Source: Podila epigama (taxonomy: Eukaryota > Mortierellomycota > Mortierellomycetes > Mortierellales > Mortierellaceae). Taken from it: a DNA stretch of 20,039 nucleotides. The translations under genes and the position numbers were made by a program. Under the pieces are notes generated by a model that did not search any database, was not told where the DNA came from, and worked only from the letters and a program-made list of their open reading frames with translations. Positions 1-9,670 of this stretch are shown here, piece by piece. Location: NCBI GenBank assembly GCA_015679605.1, contig JAAAVE010000277.1, positions 4,240-24,278 on the forward strand, written 5' to 3'. Positions within the stretch are counted from its first letter, which is position 1. Each line of letters starts with the position of its first letter.

Positions 1-3000
1 TCGGTGCAAGAGGTCCACGGCGGCTCTTGCTGCGGCCAATGAAGTGCCAACAGTGGTCGCGCCCGTCGTGCTCACTGTGGTGGAAATGTGTTCCGAAAGT
101 CGCTTCCACAAAAGTGCCTCAGAAGGCGCTTGGTGAACCGACTTTGACAGGACAGAAATGGCTTGTTTCGATTCGCCCAGCAATGCGAAATACTGCGAGA
201 CCAGCTTATCCGATTTGAGCTTTGGATCCAGCTCTGAAAGTTCCTGTCGCGAAAACTTTAATATTTCCTTCACCGCTGCTGTCGCCAAGGTCTCGTCGTT
301 CTGAACAAGACCCATTGCGCTCAACCCGAATATTGCTGGTAGATGGTTTGGCGATTGTGAGATGCAGCGCAGCAATTCGTCCTTGGCAACTGCTCGCTGC
401 TCTTCACCTCCGAGAGCCCACAAGACTTGGCTCAGCAATACAACAACATCGTCCCGAGACTTTTCAAGCCCTTCAACCTGTTCTGTCTCTGCCAGCGCAA
501 CCTCAAACATCTGAAGACTTTGTTCAAGCTCTCCAGCATAAAAGAGTGCCAGTCCCGCTCCTAGATGTTTGCATGTCCGATGGACATTCGCCTGCGCGTC
601 TGAGCCTTCCAGCTCCAAGGATGTCCTGTAAGCCTGGATCGCACCCATGTAGTCCCCAACCGAGAGGAGCGACCGTCCCAAATTATGGTACAGAATCATT
701 CTCTTTCTCTGGTACCCCTCTGAACCTTCACCTGCTTCCTGCTCCAGAATTGAAATCGCAGTCAAGAAGCACTCTGCAGCCTCAGCCTGTTGAGAAAAGC
801 GCTCACGCATAAGACCCAACAGATTCCATGCTGCCGCATCTCGAGGACGATGCTCGAGATACTTTGTGAGTGCAAAGACAGGTGTCACCAGCAGCGAGCT
901 AGAGTTGCTAGAGCCCTTGCTGGATGATTTGATGGCGTTGGACAACATGTCGGTGAACGTATTGGAGGCAAATCCATAATTTGCCTCGAGGATGGCAGCA
1001 GAGCTGGACTCACAAGCGTGCGCAAAGAGCGCTGTCGATTCAGAGCTTGTCCACATGTTGGCGACACAGGCTTGTCCTGTCCATGCCTGGGCAAACGATG
1101 GGTCGATCGTCTGAGCCGTTGTAAATGCTTTCAAGGCTAGATCCATTTCAGAATTGAGGAAATAGAGGAATCCAAGATTGGACCAAGGGGCAGGATTCTG
1201 TATTATTCCAGCATCGTTCAAAAAAGGATGGGATTAGAGGCAATTCTATTACAGTGCATAAAAGACAAAAAAAAAAAAAAAAAAAAAACGTACCTTCGAG
1301 TCGTACGTGATCGATTTGATGAGAGCGTGTTGGCTGACCTTGGCGTTGGAGCCAAGTAAGGCGACTCCGAGAGCGTTCCAGACAATGGCGTTTTCTTCTT
1401 CGAATTGGAGGGACGCTTTGAAGCAATGCAGAGCCGCGTTGAGCCATTGACTGGCGCCTGTGGTTTTCAATCCAGACTTTCGCATCACATTTTCATGTTG
1501 GTAATAGTATGTCAGTCCAGCATCGTACCAAAAGTTGGCGGCCTCGATGCCCTGATTGCCACCCAAAACGTTGGCTCTCTTGTAAGCCATACCCGCAACC
1601 ATAAAGAGCGCCTCCAGAACTTGGGAAGTTTGCTCCGTTGTAGCATCCACAAGGTTGCCAAACTCTCCAGCACGGAGAGCTGCAATCGCTTCTGTGTCGA
1701 ACCTTGACGGAAAGTGAAGTAATTGGTTGGTGTTGTCCGGAATCAACAAGTCAATCGAGCGCACAACATCAAGTGGACACAGGTAGAGATACTTTGGCAC
1801 CTGTCTGTAAACGAGACAGACATCACCCACCAATTTCCATCCAGCTTTGATCTGTCCATTCTCTGCAAGCAGTCTGGAAACGCATTCGAGGGCATACCCA
1901 CAGCACTCGGCTGTCCGACCATAGTATCCCATTTCAAAGTATTCTCGCCCCAACTTGAAGTGACTCTTGGCCATACCCATTAACGCCAGCATGTACTCGG
2001 CCTCCTTGGTGTCCTGTAAGAGATTCAGAGTTTCCTGGTAGTGTTGAATAGCCTCAGGATACATAGCGAGGTTGCTATAGACATTTGATATTTGATAGAT
2101 GACAACCGCTGACTTTGGGAGCAATTCTTGAGCCCTCTTGAGGGCCTTGAGTGCGGCCATGTGTCTTCCCTCGTGTTGGTACGCCTCTGCCAGACCTGTC
2201 CACGCTTCAGGGTCTTTGACATCATTCCGTAAAAGCCTCTGGAATGACTCAATAGCATCGACATAATTTGACTCGGCCATTTGTGCAAATCCTTGTCTCT
2301 TCCATGCCCAGTTTGCGGTCCTGTCCGCTGCAGTAGCCTGGCGGAAAATTTCAGCCGCATATTCAGAGTCGCCACTGTCTAGAACATAATCGCTCAGATG
2401 GAAGCCTGCTTCACCTTCCCAAGGATCCAAGGAAAAGGCGCGTTCATAACACTTTTTGGCGCGGACGCTATCCTCGGTAACTTCACGATAGTAGTGACCA
2501 AGGTAGCAGAATGCACCAGCACAAGTTTGATCCTGTTTGACTGCAGCAATAAGTTGAGAGTAGCTGTATTCGGGATTCGTACGATACTCCTCTAATTTTT
2601 TGTTTCACAGGTGTGATGTTAATCTTGTGTATATTGGACAGATTATAACAAAATACAACAAAATAATAAAGATGATTACCTCCCATGTCAAAGTACGTCC
2701 GTCCAAGTCTATACAAGTCTAGGGCCCGTGGGCTTTCTGATGCTTCGATGACCTCGCGTAATGTCAGCTCGGCTTGCTCATACTGCCCTTGAAGGTAATG
2801 GACCCACCCAATCTCGGATTTGGCTGCAATACTATCTGGCGTCAATTGTAGCACGCGCTCAAACGAAGATAGGGCTTCAGTAAAACGCTCCTGTGCGACG
2901 TGAACCAAACCGGCACCCAAATGAGCCTCTACGTTTTGGTCGTCTGATTTTATAATATTGAGATAACGTTCCAGACAGAATGACCACGCTTTTGGATCCA

Positions 3001-4798
3001 TCTTGAACTGGCTGTGAGCTAAGCACAGCTCAAATGAATGGTGCATCCTATATGAGCAAAGTATGATTTAGCCTCTGCTATCATTGCAACAATTTGCCAA
3101 CTTGACGAAGGTCCATTGACGTATTATTATACCTTGTGAATTGGAAGCCAGTTTCCAACGTCTCCTTTTCCAGAATCCTGCTTCCTGCATCGGCATGTCC
3201 AAAGCCTTCTTCCAAGTGTCCATTGTTGTACGACATCCAGCACAAAACAAGATATCCGTATGCCAGTGAAGGTTCCATTTCGATGCCCTCCTCAAGAACT
3301 TCTACGACACTGTCGCTCATATCCCCAGACTCGATATAGCGCTGACCAATGATTATCTTTGAGAGACCATGGTCTGGAAACTTTTCCATAAAACTATCCT
3401 GGAGGTTGCTATCGTAATCAGAGGGCGAGGATGCATCCGTGAACCTGAGTAGCGTTTCGTATGGTAGTGGCGAGTCAACTTGCTGCTCTACCATTGATGA
3501 TGCCAGCTTCAGGGCCTTTTCTCGCACTGCATGTTTCTTTTCTGCAGCTATGGCGACCGTCTTTTTCAAGTAAAAGTCGAGTAACTTCAACTCCAGCTCC
3601 TGATTGTTTTCCGGATGCATGCTAAGGATGAGCTCGTATGTGGTGCCAACCTGTTAAAAAATTCAAAAAAAAAAAAAAAAAAAAATTGAAGGACGCTCGT
3701 AGTCAGTTTCATCGTCTCTCGTATGAAGACTGAAAATAACTTCAAGAATTGATCCTATCATTGTTATTCTAGATGCGTACCTGTGACCGATTGTACATGT
3801 CATTTCTGACAGCTTCTTTGAGCTGAGCTGCGGTACCACTGTTGATCCTGCCCTTGCGCAACTTTAGCTCCCGTTCTGTAAAATCGCGATCGGCCTGTTC
3901 CTGCACAATTACCAACTCACCGAGAACTTTCACTTGATCTGGCTTTTCCTCTAGGATCTCGTAAAGTTTGCTACCTGGCAAGAACGTCTGCATCTTTGCG
4001 ATCGCCTTGTCGACCTGGTCTTGCCGGGTATATAATTTTATCAAGGTCTCTGTCGTTACCGCTGCTTTTTTTCCATCTAGACTATATGAAATGGATGGGC
4101 CAAAAAAAAAAAAGGCAAAGGAAATTAGCTCGCTTTCAAATGAAGGGTTCAAAAACAGGATCTTGTCACTTTTTGACACATGCAAGGGGTAGGACGGACA
4201 TACGCTGTCATCTGCAACTCTAGATTTTCTTCCAATACAGCTATCAAGTCGTCCCATCGTTCGAGTTTTTCATAAAAGTTGATGAGGCCCTAGAGAATTT
4301 TATATGTGCATGTCTCCTTTGTTTAAGTAACTTGGTCGATCGATGTCTTCCAGATGCAGAACATATTTTGGTGATGTGTTGTCATGCGGATATGGAAATA
4401 CCTGACGAGCGAGTGGTAGCTCCGGGTTATTCTGTATGGCAGTTTCGAATGATTTTTCACTATTGACAGCATCCCCCAAGTTCTGGTATGCTACACCCAA
4501 GAACACAAGACTAGACCAGTGGGAAGAAAGAGTGAAGAAGGAAAACAAAAGATGTCGGTGAAATGAATTAATGCACAATGATTTGCATTGCTCCGCTCCT
4601 TTTTTTTTCCTTCTTCACTCTTTCTTCCCACTGGTCTAGTCTTGTTTTTTTGAAACGTCTTGAAGGTTGACTGACATACGCGTTATAATTGCTGGATTCC
4701 CAGTCCAATACTTTTTGGCACCATTTGACGGCATTTTCATAGTCCTTGTTGCCAATGGCCTCGCGTGCATTCTTCAAGTTCACCTTGACCGTTGACAT
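1..4798 (-). CDS. SKI3: Superkiller complex protein 3 (SKI3/TTC37), TPR scaffold; 3' end outside window
   Basis: Ski3 is the tetratricopeptide scaffold that joins the Ski2 helicase and Ski8 into the cytoplasmic Ski complex, which feeds mRNA to the exosome for 3'-5' decay. I infer exons at 4798-4680, 4510-4402, 4289-4204, 4081-3781, 3650-3133, 3047-2680, 2591-1294 and 1197-<1. Phases close at every join and give 1,332 codons without a stop. The start ATG (4798-4796) opens the usual first TPR (VNLKNAREAIGNKDYENAVK), which runs across intron 1 into ALVFLGVAYQNLGDA. TPR-like helices continue throughout, for example YLGHYYREVTEDSVRAKKCY followed by LDPWEGEAGFHLSDY, a stretch I recognise as typical of Ski3/TTC37. 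Family members are roughly 1,400-1,560 aa, so about 100-230 C-terminal residues lie beyond position 1. Introns 4 and 7 contain 21-22-base T runs on the coding strand, and intron 1 contains a large inverted repeat. Family assignment is firm; exon edges are hand-inferred. Confidence 0.9.
4505..4645. repeat. 41-bp perfect inverted repeat across the SKI3 intron 1 acceptor
   Basis: Positions 4505-4545 and 4605-4645 are exact reverse complements over 41 bases, separated by a 59-base spacer (4546-4604). The arm at 4505-4545 contains the end of SKI3 intron 1 (pyrimidine tract and TAG acceptor, last intron base 4511) plus the first six bases of exon 2. The other arm lies wholly inside the intron. In pre-mRNA the two could form a hairpin that buries the 3' splice site. 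The spacer has a smaller inverted repeat (AATGCA...TGCATT, 4570-4589). Confidence 0.95.
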
Positions 4799-5392
4799 GT
4801 TTGCAAAAACCTAGGGGGGGGGGGGACAGAATTGAGCACGATGCCACGAAAAAAAAAATACCCTTTTCTTTTACTCTTTCATCAAAGGCTCAAAATAACG
4901 TCATTGAGGGGCGTATCTTTCATCTGTGGGGAATAAAATAAAAATTTCAAGGAGACGACTACGCATTTTTTTTTTTTTTCCGTCAAGGAGAAAAAAAGGA
5001 ACGTCTTCAAACTTTTGATTAAAAATGGGCGAACATTTCTCGTATCGGTGTTGGTAATGTCCCAAAAAAAAAATAAAAGGTATGGCGTATGGCTGGCACC
5101 CGGCTCCCCGAACGGAAACATCACTAAACAAAACTAAATGAAACGACACGAAAAGGAAACAGCAATGTAAGAGCCAAAACGAGTGAGCGGAAAACATTCA
5201 ACCATCGCCATATTCTTTTTTTTTTCTTCTTTCTTTCTTTCTTTCTCTCTCGCTTGTGCCGCGTTTCCTTCTCTTCACACTTTATTTTTTTCTGCTTCTA
5301 TCCCTTCTGAAAACGACAGCATTACACACGCATATTGCCAAAAGCAGATTCAGTATCAGAGATATATAGTCAGCAATACAGCACACTCTACA
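4799..5392. promoter_or_regulatory. Divergent intergenic region between SKI3 (-) and the Kre9-like gene (+)
   Basis: About 594 bases separate two divergent start codons, so the region probably holds both promoters. A run of 12 G (4814-4825) lies 16 bases upstream of the SKI3 ATG. On the SKI3 strand it reads as a C tract followed by CTAG, which resembles a 3' splice site and could mark a 5'-UTR intron. A pyrimidine-rich TTTC-type tract (about 5215-5255) and TATATA (5363-5368) precede the plus-strand gene. I see no further ORF here that looks real. Confidence 0.6.
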
Positions 5393-6383
5393 ATGATCTC
5401 CACACGCCTCTGTTCGTTTGCTATTGTGGTATCCACAGCATTTGTTTCCACATGTATGGCCGACATTTGGGCAACGAATCCAACTGCCAGTAAGTCGCCA
5501 CATCCCTTGTTCACTGTTACAAGTACACATTACTACATCCACAGCAGTAGGGCGCATCATTGACAGCCATCTCTTTGTATCTGTTGTCCTTAGCAACCCA
5601 GTGGGTCATCGGGAAACCAGCAGAGATCCGCTGGAGGCTTACTTCCCCTACAGCCAAGACAGACACGGCCACCATCTATCTGGTCGGTGGAGGTAAGATG
5701 TTTTTGTCTATGTTTTCATGTTATGATTGACTCATGTCTTTTGAGGTCCATCTCTTCACCGTACGTTTGACTCATCACGGCTCTGCTTCTCTAATTTAAA
5801 AAAATAAACAAAAAAGACTACACTGCCTATCAACGCATTGAAATTCTTGCAAAGGGGGTTGTTCTGGGAACTCATAAGCTGACCATCCCCAAGGTGCCCA
5901 AAGTATCCTGTCAAAGTTCCTGTGCCCTTGAGTTTTGGCTGGATGGTGAAGGCATGACTGGTGACTATTACTCGCACAATTTCACTATCTCTGCCACGGC
6001 CGCTCCTCTTGCCACTGCCTCTGCTACCTCTGGTATCATGACCGACAAGTCTGCACCTGGTAAAAAAAAAATGGGATTCACGTCATTGTATTTGAGATGA
6101 TGATTGAAACTATGGTGTAATGTTAGCCTAACTACACATATTTATGTTCAATGTACGCATTACACTTACCATCCACATGCTTATTCACGGATATTTGAAC
6201 ATAGACGCAACCTCTGGAGCAGGTGCAAACGGAGTCACACCAAACGGACCCATTGCATTGGTCCAAAATGCAGCCAAGGGCGCTCAGCCAAAGCAGGAAG
6301 TCAACGCAGCAATGGGACCAGTCAAAACGAGCTTTCTTGGTCTTGCTACAATGATTGTCACGAGTCTGGTCGCAAGTATATAA
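5393..6383 (+). CDS. Secreted Kre9/KNH-domain, probably GPI-anchored, cell-surface protein
   Basis: Exons at 5393-5489, 5594-5692, 5817-6059 and 6205-6383 join in phase to encode 205 aa. The product starts with a signal peptide (about residues 1-23, ending CMA before DIWATNPTA). A single beta-sandwich-like domain of the Kre9/KNH family (Ser/Thr-rich GPI-anchored protein N-terminal domain) follows at about residues 28-122. Its typical elements are visible: W-V-I-G-K-P-A-E-I-R-W, then an I-Y-L-V-G-G strand, a paired-cysteine segment VSCQSSCALEFWLDGEG, and HNFTI with an N-glycosylation sequon. A short Ser/Thr/Ala linker leads to a hydrophobic C-terminal tail (FLGLATMIVTSLVASI), consistent with a GPI-anchor signal. 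In fungi such proteins sit on the plasma membrane or wall and some are linked to beta-1,6-glucan assembly, but the exact role of this one is unknown. An alternative 3' splice from 6371 was considered and disfavoured. AATAAA lies 162 bases past the stop. Confidence 0.82.
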
Positions 6384-6544
6384 GGACCGAACCTTTGGTA
6401 ATCTGTATTTGCCAACATTGTCCCTACCCTTTCTCCTCACATCATTATCATACCAGTAATCCTAGGATACATCATGACCACCAATACATTTCTTCCATCT
6501 CAGGTAAAAGACAACCTAGCAGCCTCGCTCATGATAATATACGA

Positions 6545-6550
6545 AATAAA
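6545..6550 (+). terminator. Probable polyadenylation signal of the Kre9-like gene
   Basis: AATAAA lies 162 bases after the stop codon and only 47 bases from the stop of the convergent NADPH oxidase gene, so the two 3' UTRs probably overlap. Confidence 0.45.
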
Positions 6551-6596
6551 CAAAGAATCTTTTTTTTTTTTTGGTATTGGTTCTCGACTCAACTAT

Positions 6597-8552
6597 CTAT
6601 TCCGACGAGAATGTAAACTGAACACTGGATGAACTCTTTCTACGACATTCTTGTTTAAGAATCTTGCGCAGCCCTAGTGAGCCACAATAAAAGACGCCAA
6701 CCTTTGGTAGTTGGCGAGAGTTATTTGATAATCCAAGAGATTCTGACATCCCATCAAAGACGGCTGCAAAATTGGGTCGACCGAAATGGATATTGTTAGG
6801 TCCTATGATTGGCTCGCTACCTTCCGCGCTGACTTCAGAGCATATATTGGAAGTAGCTTCAGACGAGGACTGATAGCGTCTATCCTGCGCAGACGAGTGT
6901 CCGAATGGGGCTGGCAACATGAAGGCAGAGGGGAATGAGCCGCCTAGTGTGTCTCTTGGCGAAAGCAATTCTTCGCCCTCGTCCGCACTTTCGTCGTCAT
7001 CATCATCATCCGAATATTGGCCTGTGGAGCGTGTTGGACGTAGCGAATATATCGAGTCGCGAGATTGTCGTCGCGATGGTTGCGATGGAGAATAGTGACG
7101 ACGACAATGTGTTTGACCAGAAGAGGTAAAATAGATATGGATTCTGATTAAGCCCGTCCTGAAGAGCTCAACTGTCTTTTCCATTGAGAACAGGGCCTTG
7201 AACCAATCCAGCTTGTTGGCATCCCGTGACACCCAATATAAGTCCAATGTCTTGAGACGCGAGCTTTGTGTCTCTTGGTGCCGAAACCTATAAAAGTTTG
7301 CATGTGGGATGTAAGTTTGTGTGTGTATGTGCTCTGGTGGGTCCAAAGGCAATATGATAATATTAAGACACCAATGTCGCTCTTTTTTTACTCATGTCTC
7401 AAAGAAATTCAACGCAAACAAATAAATGGTTTTACGGTAGACATCAAATAATTACCAAATGTGGCGCAGAATGCCTGAAAAGGTGGTGATTCCGTTGCCT
7501 GTCCCAATCAAGACAGCATGGTCAAAGTTGAGGACGTCCTCCTTTGGACCGCCGTATGGACCGTCAACTCGGATTAGCGGAAGCAACGACTGGTCATGCA
7601 CAACCTCGGCCTGTCTGAGCTTGGGTTTGTCCCGACCATAGCCTAAAAGATCACCCAATTGTCCTGTCCAGTCGCCATCCTGCCGTATGTCCAGGGATAT
7701 ACATTGTTCAATTGGGGATGAAGTGATGGTAAATGGGTGCCACTCGAATGCCGACAGCTGGGGTATATTCAGGTAGATGTGCTGTCCAGGACGATAGTGT
7801 AATGTTGGATGTTGAAAGTTGAGTTCGATAGCCCGTCCTGGATGTGCGATAGCAGAGGTCAGGGCGATAAGCCTGCGTGACTCGAGACGCCGAAGGATCC
7901 GCTCGACGAGATAGAGGATGGACGCAAGAACAATGTATTTCCAGGAGCCGTAGCCCCGGCACTGACCATCGTTTGTCTGAACAAAGCAACCATATCCATG
8001 AAAGGCGAAGAAGACCATGACGAGTATGGCTAGGTGATGGCTATACCAAAACACCTCGAAATTAGCCTTTCGTATCCGTTTGTGGGTGGTGGCGAACATG
8101 ATGCCAAGTAGGAGGAGCATCCAGTATCCAGTGATCCCAGCCCAGGTGCCCAGGTGGAAAGACATGGCCGGTCCTCGCCCGAGCTGGCTCAGGCGGTAGA
8201 AATTCACACAGTGCCCGAGAACATGGATGGCAGTGAAGGCAACGATGTGATAAGCGAGGTACTTGTGATAATCCGTTGTGCTAGAATTTGATCCTTCAGG
8301 AACAGTGCCGTGAGTGAAACCAAAGACGGCAGCAAGCATCCGCGAGCCATATGTGAGAAGCTTGCGGCACATTGGGAGCATGACAAGGGTCATGTCTACG
8401 GCTAGACAGAGGGCGGCTCCACGGGAGCAGTAGATAGAGAATCCGATCTCATTGATGTGTGATAGTTCCTTGTCGTTTTTTTGCAGTTGAAAGCCATAAA
8501 GAAAGATGGCGACATGAGCGGCAGACAATGCGCACTTGAAACGAGTTGACAT
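6597..8552 (-). CDS. NADPH oxidase (NOX family, gp91phox-like catalytic subunit)
   Basis: NOX enzymes move electrons from NADPH through FAD and two hemes across a membrane to make superoxide; in fungi they act in differentiation and hyphal signalling. Exons 8552-7456 and 7287-6597 join in phase (168-base intron, TG|G Trp codon) into 595 aa. Visible elements: SRGAALCLAV...MLPMCRKLL (helix 2); heme-ligand pairs H96/H110 (YHK...AIH) and H172/H185 (SHH...FHG) with canonical 14- and 13-residue spacing; FAD site HPFTITSSP (272-280); GPYGG (331-335); NADPH-binding segment at 349-358; GRPNF (535-539); VGVFYCGS (562-569). There are no EF-hands, so it resembles NoxA/NoxB rather than NoxC/Nox5. Two NADPH-site motifs are altered, and about 105 residues (about 420-525, with D459-D464) are inserted before GRPNF. 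The N terminus is shorter than usual and starts in helix 1. An acceptor-like TTCAAG just after the ATG could mean a missed upstream exon, so the start is uncertain. Confidence 0.88.
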
Positions 8553-9127
8553 TTAGAAGTGAATGGTGAGGTAAATCGTTGATTGTCCCTTTTGCTCGTT
8601 CTATTTTTTTCTCTTGTAGGTAGCAGGTTGAATGAAACGTTCTTTGAGAGCATGGGTTTCTTGAAGATGAATAGAGGGAGAGATTGAGTCTTGAAAGGAT
8701 TGGCCGAAGGTTGGTTTCAACATGTACACTCACAAAAAAAAGACAAGTGACTTGACAAGATTGAGATGTCACGGCCTGAAAAAGTGAATGCGAGGGATGA
8801 ATTTGTTTACCGTCATAGATCAGTTTTTATGGGAATTTGAGCGATCCATCATCAATTCACTTCCATTGCTGTTGTTCATTGTTTGAAAAAGAAGAAAAGA
8901 AAAAAAAAAGTGCTGTTGGTCAACTCGGTATCTGTGGATGTCATATCGGTCTGTTTGCGCACGTTGTCAATGTTGCTTTTTGTCATGGCCCCCCCTGCAT
9001 CCCTTGGACTTTTTGTTTAACAACCATGGTCAGTCGACCAAGCAAAAAAGTGTGTTGGGAATAGGATTTTTTCTATCTTTGGTCTTTTCAAACTGAAGAA
9101 GAATGCCTTATTGATGCGCGATTGCGC

Positions 9128-9133
9128 CACGTG
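9128..9133. promoter_or_regulatory. CACGTG E-box/Pho4-Cbf1-type site
   Basis: The palindromic hexamer CACGTG is the known core for bHLH factors of the Pho4/Cbf1 type. It lies about 575 bases upstream of the NOX start and 49 bases from the X-box. A single hexamer is weak evidence on its own. Confidence 0.3.
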
Positions 9134-9181
9134 TTGGCTTTCTTTCTGGATGGGCAACGCGTCCCTTACTGCATCAAAGGA

Positions 9182-9195
9182 GTTACCATGGTAAC
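9182..9195. promoter_or_regulatory. Perfect 14-bp palindrome matching the RFX X-box
   Basis: GTTACCATGGTAAC is a perfect palindrome and fits the RFX-family X-box (GTNRCC-N2-GGYNAC type), the motif bound in fungi by Crt1/Rfx1 relatives. It lies 630 bases upstream of the NOX ATG and 1,279 bases upstream of the bZIP ATG. The motif match is direct; regulation of either gene is inference. Confidence 0.5.
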
Positions 9196-9601
9196 GGTCA
9201 AAGGCGCACACATTTCCAAACTCACAGCAAGGAAAGATGACTATGCTAAAAGTTTGGATTATTGGGGGATAGAATAGTAATCCAGTGAGTGAGAGCGAGC
9301 GAATGGGTGAGCAAGTGAGTGTGAGTGTGAGTGTAGCGCAGTCAGTCAGTGCTTGCCGCATTCAACCATTTTTGGCTTTAACGATTTGGCCTCTCTTTCG
9401 TAAGCTCCACCTTTGGTCACAGTCCCCACCCGTTGTTGCTGGATGAGATCGCTTTTGGGTTGCACAAGAAAAAAAAATATGCCTCTGCTGGGGTTGATGA
9501 GTGGAGCGTTGATTTTGTTTGTTTTGTATTGTTTTGTTTATTTTTTTATTGTTTATTAATGTCTGTGCAACTTGAACACAAAAGCACAAGATGATGAGGG
9601 C

Positions 9602-9655
<54 letters not shown>

Positions 9656-9670
9656 GAAGAAGATGATGAT
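9602..9670. repeat. (GAT)n microsatellite
   Basis: Seventeen uninterrupted GAT units (9602-9652) are followed by three GAA and three more GAT units. On the minus strand the repeat creates an artificial poly-isoleucine ORF, which I do not regard as coding. Confidence 0.97.

Noticed and set aside
222-812. 196-codon open frame on the plus strand
   Set aside because: It lies opposite the long open terminal exon of SKI3, which shows clear TPR-type sequence; the plus-strand product has no recognisable domain.
1249-1293. Read-through of SKI3 exon 7 into poly-Phe and a stop near 1249
   Set aside because: The poly-Phe comes from the intronic T22. A consensus GTACGT donor at 1293 and an in-phase acceptor at 1198 continue the TPR protein.
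6371-6596. Alternative 3' end of the Kre9-like gene through an intron starting GTATAT at 6371
   Set aside because: It would give a slightly longer hydrophobic tail but then run through poly-Phe into the convergent NOX gene without an early stop. The TAA at 6381-6383 gives a normal GPI-type tail.
8837-9361. Short ORFs on both strands in the NOX-bZIP spacer
   Set aside because: They are short and low in complexity, with no domain, and overlap the X-box and E-box candidates; I treat the region as non-coding.
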